DNA of 64,000 nt from Sphingomonas sp. MA1305. Lineage in GTDB: Bacteria > Pseudomonadota > Alphaproteobacteria > Sphingomonadales > Sphingomonadaceae. Numbering within the stretch: the first letter of the stretch is position 1; each line of letters begins with the position of its first letter. Location: assembly GCF_016107325.1 (NCBI RefSeq), contig NZ_RCVT01000002.1:558001-622000 (forward strand). The letters are read 5' to 3'. The notes beneath the pieces were generated by a model. That model made no database searches, was not told where the DNA came from, and was given only the letters and a program-made list of their open reading frames with translations. The position numbers were made by a program, and so were the translations under genes. Below, piece after piece: positions 8,044 to 16,923 of this stretch.

Positions 8044-9219
8044 TCAAGCGGCGAAGACCCGCGCGGGTTCCAGGCGCAGCACGGGTCGCGTGCTGACGAA
8101 TGCCGCCCCGACGCACGCGACGGCGTTCAGCGCCAGGCAGCCGAAAGGTGCCCACACCATCATTCGGTAGGGCAGATCGAACGTGTCGGCGATCAACCCA
8201 GCCAGCGCACAGGCGCCAAGCCCGATGCCGGTCCCGATAAGCCCAGCAACGGCAACCTGCGCCATGACCATGCGCCACAGGACGCCGGAACGTGCACCAA
8301 GCGCGGTCAGAACGGCATATTGCCGAAGGTGATCGGCGGTGAAGATGTAGAGCATGACGGTGGTGAACCCGAACCCGATCGCCACCGCGATGGTCAGCAT
8401 GGTCGCGATGTCGCCGACGTCCTCCGATGTCGCCAGAAACCACTGCACGGTGGCCGATTCGAAGTCTGCGCGGGTGAATGCGGCATAGCCCGTCTGGCTG
8501 GCGATGGACCGAGCGAGATCGGCTGGATCCGTGCCGGGGGCCGCCCGTACCACCACGAACGAGGTACGCAGCCGTTCGGGCGGCAGCACGCGCGCGGCGT
8601 TCGACCAGCTCATGTAAAGGAGCGGCCGCGGCGGGAATCGCGGCAGTCCATGCGACACGCCGCCGACTACCACCCGATGATCGGCGATGGTCAGCTCATC
8701 GCCCGCCCGAAGCTGCCGGATCTTGGCATCCGGCGGCGAGACACCGGAGACGGGGCGTTCGGCGGTGTCGAGCTTGCCCTCCGAACCTCCCGCATCGACG
8801 ATGGCCGCCTCGGGTTCGCGAAGCAGGCCGGTTCCTGGCGCACCATCGACCGCCGGCGCGCCGGCGAGCGTCGCATCGTCCAGCCCGACGACGTCGAAGG
8901 GCTGCAGACGGCCGTCGGGCATGCGTGCATCGGCATGACCAAGCGCCAGGACCGCGGCGTCGGCGACGCCGGTCACGGAGCGTACCCGGTCGCGCGCGGA
9001 CGCCGTCATGTTCGCAAACTGGTCGGGGGATGCCGTGGTGCGATCCATCACCCAGACGTCGCCAGGCTGTTCCGCGACGAGCGCGAAGCTGCGCGTCATG
9101 AAGCCCGCGAAGTAGCAGGCGGCGAAGCAGGAGAGGAACGAGGCGAAGGCGATGCCGACGACCAGCGCTAGGAACTTGCCGGTGCTGGCGACCAGCATCC
9201 GCACCGCGATGCGGATCAT
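8044..9219 (-). CDS. ABC exporter permease, FtsX/DevC type
   Basis: 391 residues. One N-terminal membrane helix (about 11-35) is followed by a long periplasmic domain (about 45-250) and then three helices in the C-terminal third, the FtsX/MacB topology used by mechanotransmission exporters. The ATG at 9219 overlaps the adaptor stop codon in a TGATG arrangement, so translation is coupled; the longer open frame is rejected. It is the last gene of a four-gene leftward operon: ChrB-type protein, ATPase, HlyD adaptor, permease. It probably works with the ATPase at 10118 and the adaptor at 9219. The substrate is unknown. Confidence 0.88.
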   Translation of the reverse strand: MIRIAVRMLVASTGKFLALVVGIAFASFLSCFAACYFAGFMTRSFALVAEQPGDVWVMDRTTASPDQFANMTASARDRVRSVTGVADAAVLALGHADARMPDGRLQPFDVVGLDDATLAGAPAVDGAPGTGLLREPEAAIVDAGGSEGKLDTAERPVSGVSPPDAKIRQLRAGDELTIADHRVVVGGVSHGLPRFPPRPLLYMSWSNAARVLPPERLRTSFVVVRAAPGTDPADLARSIASQTGYAAFTRADFESATVQWFLATSEDVGDIATMLTIAVAIGFGFTTVMLYIFTADHLRQYAVLTALGARSGVLWRMVMAQVAVAGLIGTGIGLGACALAGLIADTFDLPYRMMVWAPFGCLALNAVACVGAAFVSTRPVLRLEPARVFAA

Positions 9220-10121
9220 CAGGGTCGCGCCTTCGCCTTGCGGGCGTCCAGGACCACGTCGACCTGCTGTCCGATGTAGACGGGCAGCGCCTTGGGATCG
9301 ATCGCGTAGATGATCTGCAGGACCCGCGTGTCGGTCCGTTCCGCCGCGGCGCCGGTCAGGCTGGTCTTGGGCTGGACGAACGGTTCGATGCGCACGAACC
9401 GCAGCGGAGCATGGAGCTGGTGCCGTCCCTGCACGAACGCCTCGCCGGGAACGCCGCCTCGGACGCGCCATGCATCGTGCTCATCGACGTCGACGCGCAC
9501 GTAGAGCGGATTGTCGCCGCCCATCAGCAGGACGGGGCCGGCCGTCGCCGTGCTTTCGGCGACCTCGCCGGGACGGATGTTGATCTTGAGGATGCGGCCG
9601 GACACGGGCGCGCGGACGGTCCGCCGCGCCGTTTCGGCATCGAGCTCGTGCAGCTGCGCGCGCGCCGCCTCGACGTTGGCGTTGGCGACCGCCAGATCCG
9701 ACTGCCGCTGCACAAGGTCCGTGCGGGTGACGAAGCCTGCCATTTGCGGTGCCGCCACGGCGTCGAACTTGCGTTGCACCGCCGGCACGGCGGCCTGCGC
9801 CTGATCGATCGCCGCGAGCAAAGTGCCACGCCGGTTGGCAAGATCACGGGCATCGATACGGAAGAGCGGCTGGCCCTTGGCGACGTGGTCGTTCCAAGCG
9901 ACGTCGAGCCGTTCCACCAGACCGGTAACGGGTGTCCCGATCGCGATCGTGCCGGTGCTAGCCTCGACGATGCCGCTACCGGCGACATGGCCGTCGTTGG
10001 CGGGCTGCGAGGCCGGCAGTGCGGGGGGCGCTGGCGATCCACGATCGTGGAGCACCGCGATGCCGGCCCCCGCAGCACCGATCAGGGCAAGACCGCCAAG
10101 GATGCGGAGCGACCAGCTCAT
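9219..10121 (-). CDS. HlyD/DevB-type periplasmic adaptor of ABC exporter
   Basis: 300 residues. A single N-terminal membrane helix (about 5-24) anchors the protein in the inner membrane. A biotinyl-lipoyl-type half (GTPVTGLVERLDVAWNDHVA), a short coiled-coil hairpin (about 95-165) and the second lipoyl half (TVRAPVSGRILKINIRPGEV) follow, then a beta-barrel segment. This is the layout of a membrane fusion protein linking an inner-membrane exporter to the periplasm or outer membrane. The coiled coil is short, as in DevB-like adaptors. Its start overlaps the ATPase stop codon and its stop overlaps the permease start, indicating coupled translation. Confidence 0.9.
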   Translation of the reverse strand: MSWSLRILGGLALIGAAGAGIAVLHDRGSPAPPALPASQPANDGHVAGSGIVEASTGTIAIGTPVTGLVERLDVAWNDHVAKGQPLFRIDARDLANRRGTLLAAIDQAQAAVPAVQRKFDAVAAPQMAGFVTRTDLVQRQSDLAVANANVEAARAQLHELDAETARRTVRAPVSGRILKINIRPGEVAESTATAGPVLLMGGDNPLYVRVDVDEHDAWRVRGGVPGEAFVQGRHQLHAPLRFVRIEPFVQPKTSLTGAAAERTDTRVLQIIYAIDPKALPVYIGQQVDVVLDARKAKARP

Positions 10122-10816
10122 GCCGCCTGCCTGTCCTGGCCGGTGACGACACGTCCGTCTTCCATCCGGATGATGCGATCGGCGAACTGTTCGATCCGGG
10201 AATCGTGGCTGACGACGAGCAGCGCCGCGCCCTGCGCCCGCACCTGATCGCGCAGGACCGTCATGACCTGCTGTCCGGTGTCATGGTCGAGCGCGCTGGT
10301 CGGCTCGTCGCACAGCAGCACCGCTGGCCGGTGGACGATGGCACGCGCGATCGCGACCCGCTGCTGCTGACCACCGCTGAGCTGCCGCGGCAGATGACCG
10401 GCCCGGTGGCCGAGGCCGACGGCCGCCAGCGCCTCGTCGGCGCGGCGCTCGGCCGCCTTTCGTCCGCTGCCAGCCAGCAGCAGCGGCACGCTGACGTTCT
10501 GGCGCGCGTCAAGCGCGGGCAGCAGATTGAACGACTGGAACACGAAGCCGATCAGGCGGGCGCGCAGCGCTGCCCGGTTCGGGGGCGGAAGCATGGTGGT
10601 CGGTTCGCCGGCGATCGCGACCTTGCCATCGTCGGCGTCGAGCAGGGTCGCGATGATCGAGAGCAACGTGGTCTTGCCGCAGCCGGATGGCCCCGAGAGC
10701 AGCACGATCTCGCCTGCGTTCACGTCGAGGTCGATGCCGCGCAGGGCGGCGACGCGCGCCTCGCCCTTGCCGAAGCTGCGCGTCAGCCCGCGGCATGCGA
10801 TGGCGGGTGCCGTCAT
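10118..10816 (-). CDS. ABC exporter ATP-binding protein, MacB/LolD/DevA type
   Basis: 232 residues, a single nucleotide-binding domain. Walker A GPSGCGKTT is near residue 40, the Q-loop is in FVFQSFNLLPAL, the signature is LSGGQQQRVAIARA, Walker B is VLLCDEPTSALD, and the switch histidine is in VVSHD. The NLLPALD.. segment after the Q-loop is typical of the MacB/LolD/FtsE branch. The ATG at 10816 starts one base after the stop of the ChrB-type gene. Together with the adaptor and permease it should form a tripartite exporter in the inner membrane. Confidence 0.92.
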   Translation of the reverse strand: MTAPAIACRGLTRSFGKGEARVAALRGIDLDVNAGEIVLLSGPSGCGKTTLLSIIATLLDADDGKVAIAGEPTTMLPPPNRAALRARLIGFVFQSFNLLPALDARQNVSVPLLLAGSGRKAAERRADEALAAVGLGHRAGHLPRQLSGGQQQRVAIARAIVHRPAVLLCDEPTSALDHDTGQQVMTVLRDQVRAQGAALLVVSHDSRIEQFADRIIRMEDGRVVTGQDRQAA

Positions 10817-10817
10817 A

Positions 10818-11357
10818 TCAGCGGCCCTCGCCTTGGACCTCGAACACGCGCTCGGCATAGCGGGCGAGTTCCGCCTCGCAGCCACGCAGCCGTTCCGCCG
10901 CTTGCCTGCCGAGCGGTGCCTCGTAGAAGTCGAGCTTGCGGATCTTCTCCAGCCAGCCCTGCAGCTTGCGAAGGTCGGCGTCCTCCTCCTCCAGCTCGGC
11001 ATAGGTGAACTTCTCGATCCGGAATTCCTTGGCGATCTCCGCGTCGAACGCGTCACACTTGCCGATGAATTCGCGATATTGTTCGTCCCGGTCGGCGCGG
11101 AAGCGATCGAGCACTTTGGCCTCCTGCGCCGCGTCAAACGCCACCGTTTCCAGGATCACGGCCTCACCGCCGAGCGAGGATGCCTCGTTCTCGAGCATCT
11201 TCAGCCGGCGGACGTGATCGTCGGTCTTCGGCAGGACGCACACGCCGCTCTGCAGATAAACCGCCCCCATCGCCTTCAGCTTGCGCCACAAGCCGACGCG
11301 GCCGGCTGCCGGTTCGGCAGGGACTTTATAGGTGAAGACGAGCCAGCGATGTTCCAT
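10818..11357 (-). CDS. ChrB N-terminal domain-type protein
   Basis: 179 residues. The N-terminus HRWLVFTYKVPAEPAAGRV, followed by LWRKLKAMGAVYLQSGVCVL, matches the N-terminal domain of ChrB, the chromate-resistance regulator. The rest is charged and helical (about residues 75-179). The C-terminal ChrB domain is missing, so this is a stand-alone ChrB_N protein, and no chromate transporter (ChrA) is nearby. It heads the operon and is followed after one base by the ABC ATPase, so a regulatory or sensing role for the exporter is likely but inferred. A direct repeat of GTTAC lies 17-30 bases before its start. Confidence 0.8.
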   Translation of the reverse strand: MEHRWLVFTYKVPAEPAAGRVGLWRKLKAMGAVYLQSGVCVLPKTDDHVRRLKMLENEASSLGGEAVILETVAFDAAQEAKVLDRFRADRDEQYREFIGKCDAFDAEIAKEFRIEKFTYAELEEEDADLRKLQGWLEKIRKLDFYEAPLGRQAAERLRGCEAELARYAERVFEVQGEGR

Positions 11358-11373
11358 ATGGCGGCTTCTTAAT

Positions 11374-11387
11374 GTTACCGCCGTTAC
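11374..11387. promoter_or_regulatory. GTTAC direct repeat upstream of the ChrB-type gene
   Basis: GTTAC-CGCC-GTTAC on the plus strand, 17-30 bases upstream of the leftward start codon at 11357. The position suits an operator between promoter and gene. No regulator can be assigned from sequence; autoregulation by the ChrB-type protein is a guess. Confidence 0.25.
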
Positions 11388-11565
11388 ATCTCAACCGTAT
11401 AATCGTATGGATCATCCGGCCACCGCTATTATCGTCACGCTCTGGATGTGTCTCACGGCAGTATGCCAGTGCCGTCGACATGGATCGTTTCGGCCCGGCT
11501 AATTGGGAATCACCCCTTTTGCCGTCCGCAACTTCTCTGTCCGTTCATCGCCGTTGGCGTCAGAC

Positions 11566-12678
11566 CTAATAGGTTCGAACAGCTTGGCGTCCGATGCCGG
11601 GATCGTCGGTAAAGAATTGATCCATTCCCGCGCGCAGATAAGCGTGAATCTCTGCGATCGAGCCGTTCGGATTGCGCGCATCTCCGCCGGCGCCATTCTT
11701 GAAGTCAGCAGCGAGGAAGCGGTTTTCGGGCCGGAATTCATATCCCCCGACCAGCAACCCGGCCTCCTTGGCCCAGCCGATCGCGGGCGTGGGCGTGCCC
11801 AGCCGGCCATCGGCGCGTAGCGGGATCAGCGCGCGGATATCGGGCGCCAGAATATCGGCATAGGTGGCGATTCGGCGCAGCCCCTGGCGGGTCATCATGT
11901 CGCCATAGCGGGTCGTGCCCCCCGCCGCCGCAACGTCCAGCGGCACCAACGGCGCATCGTCGATCAGCTGCATCAGCTGCACCGATCCGCCGCGGGGAAA
12001 ATGACCGCGCAGCCGTTCCAGCGTCGCGATTTCGAAACACTGCACGATGAGCGGCGCGTCGCGCAGATAGCGATGCGCGGCGACCGCGGCGACGAAGCGG
12101 TCCTCGACCGGCAGGCCGATCGAAGCGAAGATGGTCGGCGCCTTCAGCTCGGGCGCGATGCCGATCGGCCGCCCGCGCGTCGCCGCTTCGGCTGCGACGA
12201 AATCGACGATCTCGTCGAAACTGACCATCTGGAACATGCCGTCATAACGCGTGTTGGCGGGGCGGATGTCGGGGATACGCTCCTTGAGGCGCAGACGTTT
12301 CAGTTCGGCGAAGGTGAAGTCGTTGATGAACCAGCCGTCGACCCGCTGGCCGCCGATCGTCACCACCTTGCGCCGGTCGGCGAATTCGGGGTGGCTGGCG
12401 ATGTCGCTGACCTTGCCCAGATCGGGTTCGTGCAGCGCCATCAGCACGCCGTCCTTCGACGGCATCAGGTCGGGTTCGATATAGTCAGCGCCATCGGCGA
12501 TCGCCTTGGCGTAGGACGCCAGCGTATGTTCGGGGCGCAGCGCACAGGCGCCGCGATGGCCGATGACCAACGCGGCGTGCGATCCCGGTCGCCGCGCGGC
12601 CGGTAGCTTCGCAGCGGCGGCGACGCCGACGCCGGCCAATGCGGCCATCATCACGGTGCGGCGATCCGTATCGGTCAC
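11566..12678 (-). CDS. Exported glycerophosphodiester phosphodiesterase
   Basis: 370 residues from the chosen GTG. The N-terminus TDTDRRTVMMAALAGVGVAA has a twin-arginine-like pair before a hydrophobic stretch, so export to the periplasm is likely. The catalytic TIM-barrel motifs are present: IGHRGACALRPEHT, then EPDLMPSKDGVLMALHEPDL, where the usual HD is HE. It should hydrolyse glycerophosphodiesters to sn-glycerol 3-phosphate and an alcohol. The GTG follows GAGGAG; an ATG at 12714 after GGGAGGGG is an alternative start. It lies directly downstream of the TonB receptor (about 70 bases) and probably processes what the receptor brings in. Confidence 0.88.
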   Translation of the reverse strand: MTDTDRRTVMMAALAGVGVAAAAKLPAARRPGSHAALVIGHRGACALRPEHTLASYAKAIADGADYIEPDLMPSKDGVLMALHEPDLGKVSDIASHPEFADRRKVVTIGGQRVDGWFINDFTFAELKRLRLKERIPDIRPANTRYDGMFQMVSFDEIVDFVAAEAATRGRPIGIAPELKAPTIFASIGLPVEDRFVAAVAAHRYLRDAPLIVQCFEIATLERLRGHFPRGGSVQLMQLIDDAPLVPLDVAAAGGTTRYGDMMTRQGLRRIATYADILAPDIRALIPLRADGRLGTPTPAIGWAKEAGLLVGGYEFRPENRFLAADFKNGAGGDARNPNGSIAEIHAYLRAGMDQFFTDDPGIGRQAVRTY

Positions 12679-12748
12679 AGTCTCGGCTCCTCGGCAAACG
12701 GGTGGGAGCGGCATGGCGCCCCCTCCCGGTCAGGCAGGCGGTCGACGT

Positions 12749-15700
12749 TTAGAAGCGATAGGACAGGGTCGATTTGAAGAAGCGGCCGGTCTGCACATAG
12801 GACCCGTTCCCGCCGCCATCCTGCGTACCCAGATACCGGGTCGACGTGCCCAGCGTCTTGTAGAAGCTGTAGCTGTTGAGCAGGTTCTGCACCTGACCCG
12901 ACAGCGCCCAGCGACCCAGCGTGTAGGTCGCATTGACGTTCAGCTGGCGGATCGGCTGCAGATAAGTGTCGAGCTGATCGTTCAGGCTGAGCAGCTGCCG
13001 GCCGACATATTGCCACGCCAGCCGCGCCGAAAGGTGCGGACGCTCGTAGAAGAGTTCGGCATTGTAGATGAGCTTCGCCGCCCGGGGCAATTGCGTGTCG
13101 CCGCGGCCGGTCAGACCCGGATCGGCCTTGCTGTCCTGAACGGTCAGCGAGCCCTCCAGACCGAATCCGCCAAAGAACGCCCCCAGCTCCCGGAACTGCT
13201 TGCGGCCATGCAATTCCAGGCCATAGACCTCCGCATCGCGGCCGTTCATCGGCATCGTATAGGTGATGCCGTTCACCACATCCGCGGCGGTGATCCCGTT
13301 TGGGGCGCTGCCCGTCGCGCTGGCGGTGAAGACGAAGTTGGAGAGCTTCTTGTAGAAGCCGCCGGCCTCGATCACGGCGCTGCGGTCGGGATACCATTCG
13401 ATGTTGGCGTCCAAGCTGGTCGCGGTGACGGGTTTGAGGTCGGGATTGGCGCGGCTGACGGTCTGCACCGCACCGGTCAGATCGTTGTAGCCATAGGTTT
13501 CCGGCCCGGCGATCAGCGCAAAGGCGGGCCGGGCAAAGCTGCGCCGCGCCGCGGCGCGCAGGATCAGCGTGTCGGTCGGCCGGTAGCTCAGGTTGAGGCT
13601 GGGCAGCCATTCACCATAGCGATTGCCGTCGCGCGTGAAATAGCCTGTCGGCTGAGCGAGCAGCCAATGCGTCGCCGTGAAATCTGTGCGCTCATAGCGT
13701 ACGCCGCCCACCGCCTGCAGCCGGCCGAGCTGGACATCGGCCTGGACATAGCCCGCCAACACCGTTTCGCTGCCGAACACGGTGTTCCGGTTGTAATCGT
13801 TGGTCGTATAATTCCCCGGATTGGGCGTGCCGTTGGGGGTGAACTGGTTGGTGTAGGCGTAAGGCAGGATCGCCTTTTCGAAATAGCTCCGGTCGTAGAA
13901 GCGGAAGGCGGGATAGTTGCCGTCCATCAAGGAGATGTCACGCCCGGGTAGCGCCGCGGCGGTCGGGCCTTGCGCGTTGAACAGATTGGGACGCCCGCCA
14001 GCGCTATCGGGAATGACGAAATTGTCGCCGTCGTTGCCGAGCAGCCCGCGATCATATTGGGTGCGATCAGAGATGTTGAGATCGATGCCGGTTGACAGTT
14101 TGCGCAGCGCACCGTCGCCGCGCCAGGCGAGATCGGCGCGCATGCCGTACATCCGGTCGTCGGACTTCACGTCGCGGCCCTGGAATTTCCAGACCCGCAC
14201 GGATTGCGGACTGAGGGCGGCGCTGCGCTGTGCCGCATCCGTGAAATCGAGCTTGATCGCGGCCGGATCGGATGTGTCGATGCGGACGCCGGGGATCGGG
14301 CCGCCGCTGCCCAGGACGAGGCCGAGACCGCTATACAGGCTGCCCTCGTCGTAATTCGGGCGCTGCTGATCGGCAAAGCCGTAGGACGCGCGCGCCGACA
14401 GCGACAGGCGGTCGGTGAAGGCCATGTCCGCGCCGGCCTGCATCGTGGCGAGCGTGGAGCGTTGATCGCGGGCCTGGAAATAGCTGCCCGCCAGCGTACC
14501 CAGCGGATTGTACTGCCCGTTGCTGTAGAAGGGCGCCGCACCGATCAGCTGCAACAGCGCGCTGGTCACGCTGTGCTGGACGTCGATCGAGGATACTTCG
14601 TACCGGCCATAGGAGCCGCGCAGGAACGCGGTGACGCCGTCGCCACCGTGGAAATCGAGCGAGGCATTGCCGCCGTACCGTTTGATGACCGAATCATACA
14701 TGTCGTATTTGATGCCCAGCGCAACGAGGTCGTTACGCGCGGCGGTCGGCGTGGCGGGAATATAGCGGAACGCTTCGGTCGTTTCCGCGGCGGACCGGCG
14801 CTCCTCGTAATAGCCCGTCGCGTAGAAGCCGATCTTTTGCGCCGTACCGAACAGCTTGGCCAGTTCGACCTGCCCGACACCGCCGAAAGCCGGGAAGCCG
14901 AGATGATTGGCCCGGCCGGCGAAATTGCCGCCGCCCGTCACGCGCAGATAATCGTCGCCATATTGGAACCCCGTCGGCGTGGCGATGTCGACCGTCCCGC
15001 CGATCGAACTGCCATAGTCAGCGGCCGTCGGCGTCTTGGCGACGGTTGCCGAGCGCAGGCCGTAGGGCGCGATCATCTTGAGCGACAGCGCGCGAGTGTA
15101 AGGATCGGCCTGGGGCACGCGCATGCCGTTGACCGAATATTCGTTGAAACTCGAATCGAGGCCGCGGATCGAGATATATTCCGCCTCGCCCGTCGCCGCC
15201 TGGCCCAGGCCCATGTCCGCATAGGCGGTCACGCCCGGCAGCACGGCCAGAATATCGACGATATTGCCGCCTGGGCGACGCGCGATCGTTTCCCCCGACA
15301 TGACCGCGTTTGTCCCGGGTTGTTGCCGCTTCCAGGCGAGCGCCTTTTCCTCTTCGAGGGGTGCAGAGCCCGTCACGACGATGTCGTCGCTGGAGGCGGT
15401 CTGGGCAGGGGCGGCCGACGGCGTTGCCCCGGCGATCGGCTGCGGGGCGGTCATGCCCAGCACGATCATATGACCATCGTCGCTTCGCACGCTCAGGCCG
15501 CTGCCGCTGAGAAGCTGGTCGAGCGCGGTGCGCGGCACCATCCGGCCAGCGATACGCGGCGATTGCCGATGCCGGATGGCGGCGGCCGGAAAGAATATCT
15601 GCCGCCCGGCCTGCTGGCCGAAGCTGGTCAGCGCGCTGGCTAGCGGCTGCGGGGGAATGTCGAATGCACGATCTGTTTGAGAATCCAGTGATTGTGCCTG

Positions 15701-15760
15701 AACAACAGGCGTGCACAACGTCGACGTTGCAAGCAACGCCGCAGCAAAACGGCTAATCAT
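12749..15760 (-). CDS. TonB-dependent receptor with STN signalling domain
   Basis: 1003 residues. A signal peptide ends near VVQAQ; an STN (secretin/TonB short N-terminal) domain spans about residues 30-100 (FDIPPQPLASALTSFGQQAG). A plug domain follows (about 145-280), then a 22-strand-type barrel ending in the aromatic residue F. The STN domain is the part that talks to a FecR anti-sigma factor, which is encoded just upstream. It should import a ligand across the outer membrane with TonB energy and signal its presence. The ATG at 15760 follows a GGGGG site and precedes a proper signal peptide. The ligand is unknown; the linked phosphodiesterase hints at a phosphodiester or organophosphate. 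Confidence 0.93.
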   Translation of the reverse strand: MISRFAAALLATSTLCTPVVQAQSLDSQTDRAFDIPPQPLASALTSFGQQAGRQIFFPAAAIRHRQSPRIAGRMVPRTALDQLLSGSGLSVRSDDGHMIVLGMTAPQPIAGATPSAAPAQTASSDDIVVTGSAPLEEEKALAWKRQQPGTNAVMSGETIARRPGGNIVDILAVLPGVTAYADMGLGQAATGEAEYISIRGLDSSFNEYSVNGMRVPQADPYTRALSLKMIAPYGLRSATVAKTPTAADYGSSIGGTVDIATPTGFQYGDDYLRVTGGGNFAGRANHLGFPAFGGVGQVELAKLFGTAQKIGFYATGYYEERRSAAETTEAFRYIPATPTAARNDLVALGIKYDMYDSVIKRYGGNASLDFHGGDGVTAFLRGSYGRYEVSSIDVQHSVTSALLQLIGAAPFYSNGQYNPLGTLAGSYFQARDQRSTLATMQAGADMAFTDRLSLSARASYGFADQQRPNYDEGSLYSGLGLVLGSGGPIPGVRIDTSDPAAIKLDFTDAAQRSAALSPQSVRVWKFQGRDVKSDDRMYGMRADLAWRGDGALRKLSTGIDLNISDRTQYDRGLLGNDGDNFVIPDSAGGRPNLFNAQGPTAAALPGRDISLMDGNYPAFRFYDRSYFEKAILPYAYTNQFTPNGTPNPGNYTTNDYNRNTVFGSETVLAGYVQADVQLGRLQAVGGVRYERTDFTATHWLLAQPTGYFTRDGNRYGEWLPSLNLSYRPTDTLILRAAARRSFARPAFALIAGPETYGYNDLTGAVQTVSRANPDLKPVTATSLDANIEWYPDRSAVIEAGGFYKKLSNFVFTASATGSAPNGITAADVVNGITYTMPMNGRDAEVYGLELHGRKQFRELGAFFGGFGLEGSLTVQDSKADPGLTGRGDTQLPRAAKLIYNAELFYERPHLSARLAWQYVGRQLLSLNDQLDTYLQPIRQLNVNATYTLGRWALSGQVQNLLNSYSFYKTLGTSTRYLGTQDGGGNGSYVQTGRFFKSTLSYRF

Positions 15761-15871
15761 CAAACCCCCAGAGACTATGGCGGCTTTGGCGCCGTCACAA
15801 TCTTTGACGCGGATGGAGAGAAAAACCGCCAAATCGGGATTAAAAATTTGTTTGGTGCAGTTCGACGATTG

Positions 15872-16846
15872 TTACTTTTGCGTGACGCGGGATTTGGCCA
15901 ACGAATAGCCTCTGGCCGAGGGCGTGACATGGATGCCGAGACCGATCGCCACCGCATTTAGGAAAGCGGTCGGATCGCCGGTTTCGAACCGCCCGCCGAC
16001 CGGCGTATCGGCAAGCTCGGGATCGAGGATGACGATCTTGCGCGCGAGATAGCGATTATATTCCCTGACGGCGTCGTGCAGCGGTACGTCCTGAAACACG
16101 ATGGCATGATCCCGCCACGCCGTGGTGGCATCGACCTGATCCATGCGAGTGGTCAGCAACCGCGTGTCGCGGGGGGCAACGAATGCGGTGTTCGGCGCGG
16201 CCGACCCGGCAACGATGGTTGCCCGCGTTCGATCGGCGCCTTCGATTCTGGCGCCGCCCTCCATCACCAGCAACTCGACCCCGTCGCCATGCAGGCGCAG
16301 GTTGAAGAGGCCGGATGTCATAACGATCGGCGCTGGGCCGCCGCGCAGCACGGCGAGGGGGCCGCTGCGCAGGGTCATGCACACCTCGCCCTTTTCCAGC
16401 CAGAACACGCGTTCGGATGCCGAGAAGCGCCATGACAATCGCGTATCGGTGTTGAGCTCGACCCCGCTGCCATCGGGCAAAAGAATGCGCCTGCTCCCCC
16501 CGACCTCCGTTGTCGCGCTATGCCAGGCATAGGCCGGGGCGACGATCACGCCCCCGGCCAAAATTGCACCGATGCCCGCCATCGCGCCGGCGCGCACCAG
16601 ATCGCGACGCGACGCTTGTCCGAACAGGCCGTGACGTTGCGGGAAGGAAGGCGCCACGACAGCGTCTGCCGGCTCGGCGCGCCAGAGCGCGAGGACGCGG
16701 CAGAAGGCCAGCGCATGGGCGGGGCTCGCATCCCGCCACCGAGCGAAGGCCGCCTCGTCGATGCGTCCGGTGCGGTGCCGTGCGAGCCAGTCGGCCGCCT
16801 CGCGCAGCGTCTGCGCGCCATCGTCAGTCAGGCACCCCTCAGCCAA
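15872..16846 (-). CDS. FecR-family anti-sigma factor
   Basis: 324 residues from the chosen TTG. An N-terminal cytoplasmic DUF4880 segment (EAADWLARHRTGRIDEAAFA) should bind the sigma factor. One membrane helix follows (about residues 90-110, AGAMAGIGAILAGGVIVAPA), then the periplasmic FecR domain, and a C-terminal DUF4974/STN-like part (VFQDVPLHDAVREYNRYLA) that contacts the receptor. The TTG follows GGTGG; the frame is open to 16963, which would overlap the sigma gene by 40 bases without a visible ribosome-binding site. It lies between its sigma factor and its receptor, as in FecIRA-type systems. Confidence 0.88.
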   Translation of the reverse strand: MAEGCLTDDGAQTLREAADWLARHRTGRIDEAAFARWRDASPAHALAFCRVLALWRAEPADAVVAPSFPQRHGLFGQASRRDLVRAGAMAGIGAILAGGVIVAPAYAWHSATTEVGGSRRILLPDGSGVELNTDTRLSWRFSASERVFWLEKGEVCMTLRSGPLAVLRGGPAPIVMTSGLFNLRLHGDGVELLVMEGGARIEGADRTRATIVAGSAAPNTAFVAPRDTRLLTTRMDQVDATTAWRDHAIVFQDVPLHDAVREYNRYLARKIVILDPELADTPVGGRFETGDPTAFLNAVAIGLGIHVTPSARGYSLAKSRVTQK

Positions 16847-16923
16847 TGTTGTTATCCACCCGATCTCACAAGGGGATGACGGGCGGATCGCACCGATCCG
16901 CCAAGTCCCCTGTAATAAATCCG

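Noticed and set aside
15761..15871. Possible Fur or Pho box before the TonB receptor
   Set aside because: No convincing 19-bp Fur palindrome or paired CTGTCA repeats could be found by eye here or upstream of the sigma gene.
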